This document shows, in pieces, positions 24,345 through 33,776 of a DNA stretch of 64,000 nucleotides (position 1 is its first letter; every line of letters begins with the position of its first letter). The notes beneath the pieces are model-generated. The model was given only the letters and a program-made list of their open reading frames with translations, was not told the origin of the DNA and ran no database searches. This stretch comes from Polaromonas sp. (lineage in GTDB: Bacteria; Pseudomonadota; Gammaproteobacteria; Burkholderiales; Burkholderiaceae_C): contig JAUXPP010000167.1 in the NCBI GenBank assembly GCA_030683705.1, positions 1 to 64,000 of the forward strand, in the 5' to 3' direction. Made by a program: the position numbers and the translations under genes.

Positions 24345-25871
24345 ATGACCCCCTTTATCCGACTCCATCCCGCCGACGATGTGCTGATCGCGCGTGCCCA
24401 GCTGGTGGGCGGCGCGCAGGCTGAAAACGTCACCGTGCGCGGCCTGGTCCCGCCCGGCCACAAGGTCGCCACACGCGCCATCGCGGCCGGCGAGCCGGTG
24501 CGGCGCTACAACCAGATCATCGGTTTTGCCAGCCAGCCGATCGCGCCGGGTGAACATGTGCACACGCACAACCTGAACATGGGTCCGGACAAGGGCGACT
24601 TCGCGCGCGACTATGCCTTCGGCGCCGACGTCAAGCCGGCACCCACCCAACGCGAGGCGACCTTCATGGGTATCAAGCGCGCCGACGGCCGCGTCGCCAC
24701 GCGCAACTACATCGGTGTATTGACCAGCGTGAACTGCTCGGCCACTGCCGCACGCGCGATTGCCGATCATTTTTCGCGCCAGACCAACCCGGCGGCGTTG
24801 GCGGCGTTCCCGAATGTCGACGGCGTCGTCGCGCTGACGCATGGCACCGGCTGCGGCATGGACGACAAGGGCATGGGCATGCAGATTCTGGAGCGCACGC
24901 TGACCGGCTACGCCACCCATGCCAATTTCGCCGCGGTGCTGGTGGTTGGCCTGGGCTGCGAGGCCAACCAGATCAATGCCTGGCTGGCGCACAGCGCGCT
25001 GCGCGAAGGCGACAACTTCCGTGTCTTCAACATCCAGGACACCGGCGGCACGCGCAAGACGGTGGACAAAGGCATAGCCCTGATCAACGAGATGCTGCCG
25101 CGCGCCAACGCCGTGAAGCGTGAGCCCTGCAGCGCTTCCCACATCACCATCGGCCTGCAGTGCGGCGGCTCCGACGGTTATTCGGGCATCAGCGCCAATC
25201 CGGCGCTGGGCGCGGCGGTCGACCTGCTGGTGGCGCACGGCGGCACCGCCATCCTGTCGGAGACGCCCGAGGTCTACGGCGCCGAACATCTGCTGACACG
25301 CCGCGCCGTCAAACGCGAGGTCGGCGAAAAACTGGTCGAACGCATCAAGTGGTGGGAGCACTACACCGCCATCAATGGCGGCGAGATGAACAACAACCCC
25401 TCGCCCGGCAACAAGGCCGGCGGCCTGACCACCATCCTCGAAAAGTCGCTGGGCGCAGTGGCCAAGGGCGGCACCAGCAACCTCGAGGCGGTGTACGAAT
25501 ACGCCGAGACTGTGGGCGCACACGGCTTTGTCTACATGGACACGCCGGGCTACGACCCGGTCAGCGCCACCGGCCAGGTCGCCGGCGGCGCCAACCTGAT
25601 CTGCTTCACCACCGGGCGCGGCTCGGCCTACGGCTGCGCGCCCTCGCCTTCGCTCAAGCTGGCGACCAACTCGGCGCTGTGGCGCAAGCAGGAAGAAGAC
25701 ATGGACATCAACTGCGGCGAGATCATCGACGGCGCCAGCACGGTGGCCGAGATGGGCCAGCGCATCTTCGAGCTGGTGTTGGCCACAGCCTCCGGCGAGA
25801 AAAGCAAAAGCGAGTCGCACGGTTATGGGCAAAACGAGTTTGTGCCCTGGCAGGTCGGCGCAGTGATGTAG
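24345..25871 (+). CDS. UxaA/GarD-family sugar-acid dehydratase
   Basis: A 508-aa altronate/galactarate dehydratase-family enzyme. An N-terminal SAF domain (about 1-95) precedes the catalytic GD_AH domain, with HGTGCGMDDKG, GLGCEANQI, GLQCGGSDGYSGI, SETPEVYGAE, NGGEMNNNPSPGNKAGG and a C-terminal MDINCGEIIDG. These enzymes dehydrate an aldonate or aldarate to a 2-keto-3-deoxy acid using iron. Combined SAF plus catalytic domains match full-length UxaA. The start at 24345 follows the dctM stop by 14 nt; a larger open frame beginning at 23022 is a shadow of dctM. Family members act on altronate, galactarate, L-fuconate and arabinonate, so the substrate is open. Confidence 0.92.
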   Translation: MTPFIRLHPADDVLIARAQLVGGAQAENVTVRGLVPPGHKVATRAIAAGEPVRRYNQIIGFASQPIAPGEHVHTHNLNMGPDKGDFARDYAFGADVKPAPTQREATFMGIKRADGRVATRNYIGVLTSVNCSATAARAIADHFSRQTNPAALAAFPNVDGVVALTHGTGCGMDDKGMGMQILERTLTGYATHANFAAVLVVGLGCEANQINAWLAHSALREGDNFRVFNIQDTGGTRKTVDKGIALINEMLPRANAVKREPCSASHITIGLQCGGSDGYSGISANPALGAAVDLLVAHGGTAILSETPEVYGAEHLLTRRAVKREVGEKLVERIKWWEHYTAINGGEMNNNPSPGNKAGGLTTILEKSLGAVAKGGTSNLEAVYEYAETVGAHGFVYMDTPGYDPVSATGQVAGGANLICFTTGRGSAYGCAPSPSLKLATNSALWRKQEEDMDINCGEIIDGASTVAEMGQRIFELVLATASGEKSKSESHGYGQNEFVPWQVGAVM

Positions 25872-25889
25872 TTGATGCATGCACCCGAC

Positions 25890-25979
25890 TGTCATTGCGG
25901 GCTCGACCCGCAATCCATGCGGGCACACGGACAGCGGCGGTCTGTGTGACATGGATCCCGGATCAAGTCCGGGATGACA
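25890..25979. repeat. Palindromic repeat unit with TGTCAT/ATGACA ends
   Basis: The unit begins TGTCATTGCGGGC and ends GTCCGGGATGACA. It contains two internal hairpins: GCGGG-CTCGA-CCCGC (25897-25911) and CCCGG-ATCAAGT-CCGGG (25957-25973). It occupies the gap between the dehydratase and the Ldh2-type gene. Units ending CCGGGATGACA are common intergenic palindromes in several proteobacteria. It may act as a terminator-like or mRNA-end structure. Confidence 0.7.
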
Positions 25980-26016
25980 TATAAACGCAGCCATCCCGAT
26001 AAACAGCACTTTTTAT

Positions 26017-27081
26017 ATGCAAAAAACCTTTCAAGCGGCCGCCCTGCAAGCGCAAGTAGCTACTGTTTTAATAGCATCTGGCAGCACCCGGGAGGAAGCT
26101 GACACCGTCGCTTCCAACCTGGTTTTTGCCAACCTGAGCGGCCACGACTCGCACGGCGTCGGCATGGTGCCGCGTTATGTGGACGCGGTGCTCGAGGGCG
26201 GCTTGATCCCCAACAACAGCCTGCGTGTGCTGCTGGACAGCGGTTCGCTGCTCACGCTGGACGGCCAGCGCGGTTACGGCCAGGTGGTCGGCCAGCAGGC
26301 CATGGCGCTGGGCATGGAACGCGCGAAAACCCACGGCAGCTGCATCGTGACCCTGGCCAACGCCCACCACCTGGGCCGCATCGGCCACTTTGCCGAAATG
26401 GCGGTGGCGCAAGGCCTGGTTTCGCTGCACTTCGTCAATGTGTTGTCGCGGCCCGTGGTCGCGCCTTTCGGCGGCGCCGACGGGCGTTACGGCACCAACC
26501 CCTGTTGCATCGGCATCCCGCTCCGGGGACGTGAACCCTTCATCCTCGACTTCGCCACCAGCCGCGTGGCGCAGGGCAAGATGCGGGTGGCCCACAACCA
26601 GGGCCAGCAGGTAGCACCCGGCATGCTGATCGACGAGTTCGGCCGCCCCACCACCAACCCCGGCGTCGTCGTGGTGCCGCAAAGCAACGGCCTGTTCGGC
26701 GCGCTGATGGCGTTTGGTGAACACAAGGGTTACGGCATGGCGGTGGCCTGCGAGCTGCTGGGCGGCGCGCTGACCGGCAGCGGCACCGCGCACAAACCGG
26801 CCGACCCGGCGATCCGCGCCGTCGTCAACGGCATGCTGACCATCCTGATCGATCCGGCCAAACTCGGCACCCAGGCCAGCTTCGAGCAGGAGGCCTTGGC
26901 CTTTGCGGACTGGCTCCAGGCCGCGCCGGCCGCACCCGGCACCGACGCGGTGCTCATTGCCGGTGACCCGGAACGCGCCAAACGCCTGCAACGCCAGCAC
27001 AGCGGCATAGAGGTCGACAGCGAGACCTGGCGGGAAATTGTGGCCGCCGGCCGCAAGGTCGGGGTGTCGCTGCCGGACTGA
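26017..27081 (+). CDS. Ldh2-family malate/lactate-type dehydrogenase
   Basis: A 354-aa NAD(P)-dependent oxidoreductase of the malate/L-lactate/ureidoglycolate dehydrogenase (Ldh2) family, unrelated to classical LDH. Motifs are FANLSGHDSHGVGMVPRYV, the catalytic His in IVTLANAHHLGRIGHFAE (about 117-134), GTNPCCIGIPLRGREPFILD and GEHKGYGMAVACELL. It probably oxidises or reduces a 2-hydroxy/2-keto acid in the sugar-acid pathway, for example a hydroxy-acid product of the FAH-type hydrolase. Mini-repeat copy e lies in its 5' coding region and encodes AQVATVLIAS, so the repeat has been absorbed into the protein. Confidence 0.9.
   Translation: MQKTFQAAALQAQVATVLIASGSTREEADTVASNLVFANLSGHDSHGVGMVPRYVDAVLEGGLIPNNSLRVLLDSGSLLTLDGQRGYGQVVGQQAMALGMERAKTHGSCIVTLANAHHLGRIGHFAEMAVAQGLVSLHFVNVLSRPVVAPFGGADGRYGTNPCCIGIPLRGREPFILDFATSRVAQGKMRVAHNQGQQVAPGMLIDEFGRPTTNPGVVVVPQSNGLFGALMAFGEHKGYGMAVACELLGGALTGSGTAHKPADPAIRAVVNGMLTILIDPAKLGTQASFEQEALAFADWLQAAPAAPGTDAVLIAGDPERAKRLQRQHSGIEVDSETWREIVAAGRKVGVSLPD
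26051..26077 (-). repeat. Mini-repeat copy e (inverted), within coding sequence
   Basis: The reverse complement of 26051-26077 contains AACAGTAGCTACTTGCG, the family core. It is read through in frame by the Ldh2-type gene. Confidence 0.55.
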
Positions 27082-27100
27082 CAGGCTGCCGCTTTCATCA

Positions 27101-27128
27101 CTATGAAATTGATAGCTGCTCACGCTTG
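27101..27128 (+). repeat. Mini-repeat copy f
   Basis: CTATGAAATTGATAGCTGCTCACGCTTG (split across 27101-27128) has the complete A/T half plus core. It is intergenic, 23 nt before the TTG start of the next gene. Copy g lies in the opposite orientation just after that gene. Confidence 0.65.
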
Positions 27129-27151
27129 TCAATACTGAGCTGGAAGCCAAA

Positions 27152-28609
27152 TTGACCATCAATTCCGCGCTTGAACCAGCCTTGCTGAACAACGCTGGTC
27201 TGACCGCCATCGCCAGCCGCGGCGTCACCGTCCCGTCCTATGTCCGCAGCGGCGCGCCCGGCGTGGTGCACCTGGGGCTGGGCGCCTTCCACCGCGCCCA
27301 CCAGGCGCTGGTGTTCGACCGGCTGCTGCAGCGCGGCGACACGCGCTGGGGCGTGTTCGGCGTGGCCATGCGCAACAGCGCGCTGGCCGACAGCCTGCGG
27401 GCGCAAGACGGCCTCTACGCGGTGCAGGTGGCCAGCAGCGCCGGCTGCCAGTGGCAGGTCGGCGGCGCGATCTGGCAAACCGCCGTCGCCGCACGCGAGC
27501 CGGCGCAGGTCATCGCCGCGATCGCCGCGCCGGCCACCCGCTGGCTCACGTTGACCGTCACCGAAAAAGGCTACGTCCCCGAACTGGGCCGCTTGATCGC
27601 GTCGGGCCTGGCGGCGCGGCAGGCGGCTGGCCTGCCCGGCCTGACCATCGCGTCCTGCGACAACCTGGTGGGCAACGGCCGGCAATTGCAGGCCCTGTGT
27701 GTGGCGGCCGCGCGGCAGCTGAGCCCTGCGCTGGCGCACTGGGTAGCCGGCAAATGCGCCTTTCCCAACAGCATGGTGGACCGCATCGTGCCTGCTGCCA
27801 CGCCGCAGCGCCTGGCCGCGGCGCGCGAAGCCCTGGGCGTGGCCGACGAAGCCGCGCTGGGGACCGAGGCGTTCTGGGAATGGGTGATCGAGCGGCGTTT
27901 TGTCGAGGCGGGTGACGCCGGTGTGCTGGCGGCCGCGGGCGTGACCGTGGTCGACGATGTGGCACCGTTCGAGGACGCCAAGCTGCGCCTGCTCAACGGC
28001 AGCCACACCGTCATGGCTTGTCTGGGCGCGGTCGCCGGCTGGCCGGTGATTGGCGAATGCATCACCCAGCCGGCCGTACGCAGCTTCATCCATGGCCTGA
28101 TGACGCAGGAGGTCGGCCCGCAACTGGCGCGCCCGGACTGGCCGGCTTACCGCGACGCCCTGCTGGCGCGTTTTGCCAACCCGGCGCTGCAGCACAGCGT
28201 GCACCAGATCGCCACCGATTCCTCGCAGAAAATCCCGCAGCGCTGGCCGCCCTCGGTGCTGGGCGCGCTGCGCGCCGGCCTGCCGGTAGACCGCCTGGCC
28301 TTTGCCGCCGCGGCCTGGATGCGCTATCTGCGCGGCAGCGACGAGTCGGGCCGGGCCTATGCCATGAACGATCCGATGGCCAGCCAGCTGCAGGCGCTGG
28401 CCCTGGCGCATGCCGGTGATGCCGCCGCCAGTGTGCAGGCGCTGGGCAGCTTGCCGGCGATCTGGGGGGAGGTCTTGCCCAGGGATCAGCGCTGGCTGGC
28501 GCTCGTCACCCGCAGCCTGGATGCCATCGACGGTCTGGGGGTACTGGCGGCGCTGGAGCGCTTGCAGGCCGGGCCGGACGGTGAGTCCGGACCTGTCCCG
28601 GATTCATGA
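27152..28609 (+). CDS. Mannitol dehydrogenase-family oxidoreductase (fructuronate reductase-like)
   Basis: A 485-aa polyol/uronate dehydrogenase of the long-chain mannitol dehydrogenase family. Motifs: HLGLGAFHRAHQALV (about 35-49, NAD binding), TVTEKGYV, FPNSMVDRIVP (about 207-217), KLRLLNGSHTVMA with the catalytic Lys/Asn/His group, and DSSQKIPQR. Candidate reactions are fructuronate to mannonate, tagaturonate to altronate (which would feed the UxaA-type dehydratase) or mannitol oxidation. No ATG suits the N-terminus; the start is a TTG at 27152 preceded by GGAAG. The gene is bracketed by inverted mini-repeats f and g. Ends PDS-stop before a convergent slmA. Confidence 0.88.
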   Translation: MTINSALEPALLNNAGLTAIASRGVTVPSYVRSGAPGVVHLGLGAFHRAHQALVFDRLLQRGDTRWGVFGVAMRNSALADSLRAQDGLYAVQVASSAGCQWQVGGAIWQTAVAAREPAQVIAAIAAPATRWLTLTVTEKGYVPELGRLIASGLAARQAAGLPGLTIASCDNLVGNGRQLQALCVAAARQLSPALAHWVAGKCAFPNSMVDRIVPAATPQRLAAAREALGVADEAALGTEAFWEWVIERRFVEAGDAGVLAAAGVTVVDDVAPFEDAKLRLLNGSHTVMACLGAVAGWPVIGECITQPAVRSFIHGLMTQEVGPQLARPDWPAYRDALLARFANPALQHSVHQIATDSSQKIPQRWPPSVLGALRAGLPVDRLAFAAAAWMRYLRGSDESGRAYAMNDPMASQLQALALAHAGDAAASVQALGSLPAIWGEVLPRDQRWLALVTRSLDAIDGLGVLAALERLQAGPDGESGPVPDS

Positions 28610-28636
28610 AGCAAATCAGCCTGCAGCGCACGGCTG

Positions 28637-28668
28637 GCAAGCGTCAGCAGCTCCTGTTTTTATATCAT
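28637..28668 (-). repeat. Mini-repeat copy g (inverted)
   Basis: The reverse complement begins AATGATATAAAAACAGGAGC and continues with GCTGACGCTTGC, matching the family. It lies between the convergent mannitol-dehydrogenase-type gene and slmA. Confidence 0.6.
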
Positions 28669-28669
28669 T

Positions 28670-28684
28670 CCGGCGCCGCGCCGG
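28670..28684. terminator. Hairpin between convergent genes
   Basis: CCGGCG-CCG-CGCCGG is a perfect 6-bp GC stem placed directly at the slmA stop, between two convergent genes. On the minus strand it is followed by A-rich rather than T-rich sequence, so it is at best a weak bidirectional terminator. Confidence 0.4.
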
Positions 28685-29236
28685 TCAGCCCAGCAACATG
28701 CCCAGGCTGGCGTCCAGATGTTCGGACGGCAGGCGCTTGAAGCCCGAGCGTGAAAATCGCTGCAGCCGGCCCATCATGAAAGCCACGATGACCGAGGCCT
28801 GGACCTGGGCCTGCACCGTCGGCATGGCCGCGCCCTCGGAGGCCGCGCCTTCGCGCAGACTTTGCTTGAGGCTGGCTTCGAGCTTGTCGAAAAACTGGTT
28901 CATGCGTTCCTGCAGGCGATCGTTTTCAAACACCAGGGCGTCGCCGGCCATGACACGCGTCATGCCGGGATTTTTCTCGGCGAACTGCAGCAGCATCATG
29001 ACCAGCTTGCGGGTGCGCACCGCCGGGTCGGTTTCGCGTTCGGTGATCTGGTTGACCAGGGTGAAGACGGTCTGCTCGATGAACTCGATCAGCCCCTCGA
29101 ACATCTGCGCCTTGCTGGCGAAGTGCCGGTACAAGGCTGCCTCGCTGACATCCAGCCGCGAAGCCAGTGCCGAGGTGGTGATGCGCTCCGCGCCGGGTTG
29201 CTCGAGCATGGTTGCCAGCGCCTGCAGGATCTGCAC
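28685..29236 (-). CDS. slmA: Nucleoid occlusion factor SlmA (TetR family), N-terminus interrupted by two amber codons
   Basis: A 183-aa readable part of SlmA, which binds DNA away from the terminus and blocks FtsZ assembly over the nucleoid. The HTH segment RLDVSEAALYRHFASKAQMFEGLIEFIEQ and the helical FtsZ-binding domain (EKNPGMTRVMAGDALVFENDRLQERMNQFF) are intact. The natural reading frame begins at an ATG at 29320 (MSEFESEV...) and is in frame with this ORF. It is stopped by TAG at codons 20 (29263-29261) and 23 (29254-29252), at positions where related proteins have Lys in KRPKPGERRVQILQ. Translation could restart at the GTG at 29236 (codon 29), which has only a weak ribosome-binding site. 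Alternatives are a pseudogene, amber suppression or sequence error. Confidence 0.85.
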   Translation of the reverse strand: MQILQALATMLEQPGAERITTSALASRLDVSEAALYRHFASKAQMFEGLIEFIEQTVFTLVNQITERETDPAVRTRKLVMMLLQFAEKNPGMTRVMAGDALVFENDRLQERMNQFFDKLEASLKQSLREGAASEGAAMPTVQAQVQASVIVAFMMGRLQRFSRSGFKRLPSEHLDASLGMLLG

Positions 29237-29320
29237 GCGGAGCTCGCCCGGCTAGGTCCGCTAGCGCGGCGCAGCGGCTGCGGGGAGCTCAGGGCTTACT
29301 TCAGACTCGAACTCGGACAT
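29237..29320 (-). pseudogene. slmA: Upstream in-frame segment of slmA containing two TAG codons
   Basis: Twenty-eight codons from the ATG at 29320 encode MSEFESEVSPELPAAAAPR, then TAG, R, T, TAG, PGELR, running in frame into the SlmA ORF. The residue pattern around the stops (R-x-R-x-x-P-G-E-x-R) matches the conserved SlmA lead segment, so this is coding sequence interrupted by stops rather than an untranslated leader. Confidence 0.7.
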
Positions 29321-29447
29321 AGGCGGCGTTGTAAGAGATGTTTCAAAAGCTAAAGACTGACTGGATTCTCTCACAGCTTATAAGGGCATCCTGAGCGCCG
29401 GCCAGAGGGGTGCGCCGGAGCGAAAAAGCCGGCCGCCGGGGGCAGTT

Positions 29448-30911
29448 TCAGCCCGTCAGCGGCATCACCAGCCGCACGCGCAGGCCGCCCTGCGCGCCGG
29501 CCGGCGCCAGCGCGAGTTGCGCGCCGTGCAGGCGCGCAATCTCGTCGGCAATCGCCAGACCCAGGCCGTTGCCCTCGCCGGCAGTCCCGGGCACGCGGTA
29601 AAAGCGTTCCAGCGCGCGCGCGTATTCGGCCACGGGGATGCCGGGTCCGTCGTCTTCCACCTCCAGAACCACCTGCGCCCGGCCGGTCACCGGGTCGTCC
29701 CGCTGGCCGCAACGCAAGGTCACGGTGCCGCCGGCCGGGGTGTACTTGACAGCGTTGTCCACCAGGTTGCTCACCAGTTCGCGCAACATCCATTCATGGC
29801 CGGCCACCTGGGCAAAGCCGGCGTCCAGCCCGAGGTCGATGTTTTTGGCGCTGGCGGCGTCCAGGTGCAGGGCCAGCACCGCTTCGCACAAATCCTTGAG
29901 GTCCACCCGCTGCCGCGGCTGGTTCGCCATGCTGGACGCATCGGCGCGCGACAGCGCCAGCAGCTGGTTGGCCAGCTGCGAGGTGCGCCGGGTGGCGCTG
30001 CGCAAGGCGGTGATTTTTCCGGCCGACAGCGTCAGTTGCCCGCCGGCGGCCGGTGCGCCCGCCGCCTGGGCCCAGGCTTCGACCTGGGCCTGCAGCCCGG
30101 CCAGCGGGGTGCGCAGCTGGTGCGCGGCATCGGCCACAAAGCGGCGCTGGCCCTCGGCCTGGTCGTTGACCAGCGCAAACAGCCGGTTCAGCGAGGCCAC
30201 CAGCGGCTGGACCTCGGCTGGCGTGCTGGCGGGATCGATGGCGCTGAGGTCGCGCGGTGAGCGGCGCTCGACCGCATCCTTCAGGTCCAGCAGCGGCCGC
30301 AGCGCGCGGGTGACCGCCCAGTTGACCGCAATGCCGGCCGCCAGCACCAGCACCAGGTTGGGCAACAAGACCTTGAACATCACCGAACGCACCCACTGCT
30401 GGCGCGCATCGGAGCCGTCGGCCAGTTGCAGGATCAGCTCGCCGGCGCCGGTCCGGGCGCGCTGCACCGCGATGCGGTAGGTCACGCCGTTTTCCTCCAT
30501 GCTGTGCAGTTCGGGCTCGCGGGTGGCCGGCACCACCACGCTGATCCAGCTCTCGCCGGCCAGGAAATTGCCGGCTTCGTCCGAGATCCGGTAGCCGGCA
30601 AAGCCGCTGTGCGCCTTGATGAATTCTTCCAGCGGCGGCGCCAGCAGCATCACCGGCGCGCCGCCCGGCGCGCCGGGTGCCAGCACCGAATCGGCCAGCA
30701 GCGGGATCAGCCGGGTGAGCTGCTGGTCCTGTTGCAGGGCGGCATTGCCGGCGGCCTGGTAATCGAAGTAAACACTGACCAGCGCAAACAGGCTCAGCGG
30801 CAGCAGCAGCAGCAGCAGCAACCGGCGCTGCAGGCCGGACGTCATGGCTGAGGGCAGGCGCGCGGGGAGAGCGGCTGGACGGTCAACGGAGGCGCCGGGG
30901 GGCGGGCTCAT
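29448..30911 (-). CDS. Sensor histidine kinase (QseC/TctE-like)
   Basis: A 487-aa membrane sensor kinase if started at the ATG at 30911; an ATG at 30845 (MTSGLQRRLL) directly before the first membrane segment is equally possible. TM1 is LLLLLLLPLSLFALVSVYF. A periplasmic loop of about 130 aa follows, then TM2 (VLLPNLVLVLAAGIAVNW), HAMP, the H-box RRFVADAAHQLRTPLAGLQ, the N-box LVSNLVDNAVKYTPAG and the G-box VEDDGPGIPVAE with GNGLGLAIADEI. It phosphorylates the upstream OmpR-type regulator; the genes are 28 nt apart. Ligand unknown. The pair is inserted between slmA and argB. Confidence 0.9.
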   Translation of the reverse strand: MSPPPGASVDRPAALPARLPSAMTSGLQRRLLLLLLLPLSLFALVSVYFDYQAAGNAALQQDQQLTRLIPLLADSVLAPGAPGGAPVMLLAPPLEEFIKAHSGFAGYRISDEAGNFLAGESWISVVVPATREPELHSMEENGVTYRIAVQRARTGAGELILQLADGSDARQQWVRSVMFKVLLPNLVLVLAAGIAVNWAVTRALRPLLDLKDAVERRSPRDLSAIDPASTPAEVQPLVASLNRLFALVNDQAEGQRRFVADAAHQLRTPLAGLQAQVEAWAQAAGAPAAGGQLTLSAGKITALRSATRRTSQLANQLLALSRADASSMANQPRQRVDLKDLCEAVLALHLDAASAKNIDLGLDAGFAQVAGHEWMLRELVSNLVDNAVKYTPAGGTVTLRCGQRDDPVTGRAQVVLEVEDDGPGIPVAEYARALERFYRVPGTAGEGNGLGLAIADEIARLHGAQLALAPAGAQGGLRVRLVMPLTG

Positions 30912-30939
30912 GGCGGCGCTCGAGAGGGCGTGTTGCGGC

Positions 30940-31626
30940 TCAGCCGCCGGCGGGCGCCGCATCCACCAGCTCCAGCCGGTAGCCGAAGCCGCGGATGGAA
31001 CGCAGGGCCACGCCGTGCGGCTCGAGTTTGCCGCGCAGGCGCGAGATATAGACCTCGATGGCGTTGGGCGTGATTTCCTTGTCCCAGCCGGTCAGCGCGG
31101 CCAGCAGTTTTTCCTTGCTGGCGGGCTTGGGGGCATGGATCAGCAGGTATTCCATCACCGTCCATTCGCGCGGGCCGAGCTCGATCAACTGGCCGTTGGC
31201 GCGCGCCTGGCGGTTCGCGGAATCGAGCTCCAGGCTGCCGAAACTCAGGATGGCGCTGGTCGCGGCCTGGGAACGGCGCAACAGCGCACGCAAGCGGGCC
31301 AGCAGTTCGGGCAGCTCGAAAGGCTTGACCATGTAGTCGTCGGCGCCCAGATCCAGCCCCTGCACCCTGTCCTCCAGCGCGTCGCGCGCAGTCAGGATCA
31401 GCACCGGCATCGCCAGGCCGCGGCCGCGCAGGCGCCGCGTGAGTTCGAGGCCATCGGTGCGCGGCAGGCCGATGTCGATGATGGCGGCATCAAAACTCTC
31501 GGCCAGCAGGACCTCCTCCGCACGCTCGGCGCTGCCGACCCAGTCCACCGCATAACCGGCGTCGCTGAGCCCCAGCTTGATGCCGCTGGCCAGCATGACA
31601 TCGTCTTCAACGAGGAGCAATCTCAT
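30940..31626 (-). CDS. OmpR-family response regulator (QseB/TctD-like)
   Basis: A 228-aa regulator. The receiver has MRLLLVEDDVMLASGIK, the phospho-acceptor Asp about 51 (AAIIDIGLPRTDGLEL), the switch Thr (LILTARD) and Lys (DDYMVKPFEL). The winged-helix DNA-binding domain (about 128-222) ends VEVYISRLRGKLEPHGV-like IEVYISRLRGKL and IRGFGYRLE. It is first in a two-gene operon with the sensor kinase. Repeat copy C separates it from argB, which could allow separate expression. Target genes are not evident here. Confidence 0.93.
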   Translation of the reverse strand: MRLLLVEDDVMLASGIKLGLSDAGYAVDWVGSAERAEEVLLAESFDAAIIDIGLPRTDGLELTRRLRGRGLAMPVLILTARDALEDRVQGLDLGADDYMVKPFELPELLARLRALLRRSQAATSAILSFGSLELDSANRQARANGQLIELGPREWTVMEYLLIHAPKPASKEKLLAALTGWDKEITPNAIEVYISRLRGKLEPHGVALRSIRGFGYRLELVDAAPAGG

Positions 31627-31659
31627 AAGGCCTCGATCAAGGTTGGAAAACGCGTTCAG

Positions 31660-31775
31660 GAAGCGTAGCGAGCGGCTGTCAGGCTAGGCGCACGGAGCGC
31701 AGCAACCGGAATGTGCTTGACGCACATGAGGATTGCGAGCACCGCGCAACGACGCATGGCAGACGCGCAGTAGCT
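31660..31775 (-). repeat. 3'-UTR hairpin repeat, copy C
   Basis: It begins GAAGCGTAGCGAGCGG and ends GCAGTAGC, 15 nt from the argB stop. The central hairpin is ATGTGC-TTGAC-GCACAT (31711-31727) between CCGGA and GAGGAT. Pairing is preserved with compensatory changes against copies A and B. Confidence 0.8.
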
Positions 31776-31789
31776 TCATGGGCGCGTTT

Positions 31790-33772
<1,983 letters not shown>

Positions 33773-33776
<4 letters not shown>

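Noticed and set aside
23022-25871. 949-codon frame suggesting a DctM-UxaA fusion
   Set aside because: The first 440 codons are the +1 frame shadow of dctM; the real dehydratase starts at 24345 with its own ATG and SAF domain.
24324-26009. 561-codon minus-strand frame opposite the UxaA-type gene
   Set aside because: Antisense shadow; no recognisable motif and it crosses the intergenic palindromic repeat.
17855-28609. Sugar-acid locus as a classical Ashwell hexuronate pathway
   Set aside because: No uronate isomerase (UxaC), KDG kinase or KDPG aldolase is present, while SDR and FAH-type hydrolase genes are; a hydrolytic route fits better.
28670-28684. Strong rho-independent terminator between the convergent genes
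   Set aside because: The stem is perfect, but neither strand has a T-tract directly after it, so only a weak terminator call is kept.
7739-31775. Three repeats as a CRISPR array
   Set aside because: The units are dispersed over 24 kb, lack short direct repeats with equal spacers, and no cas gene is present.
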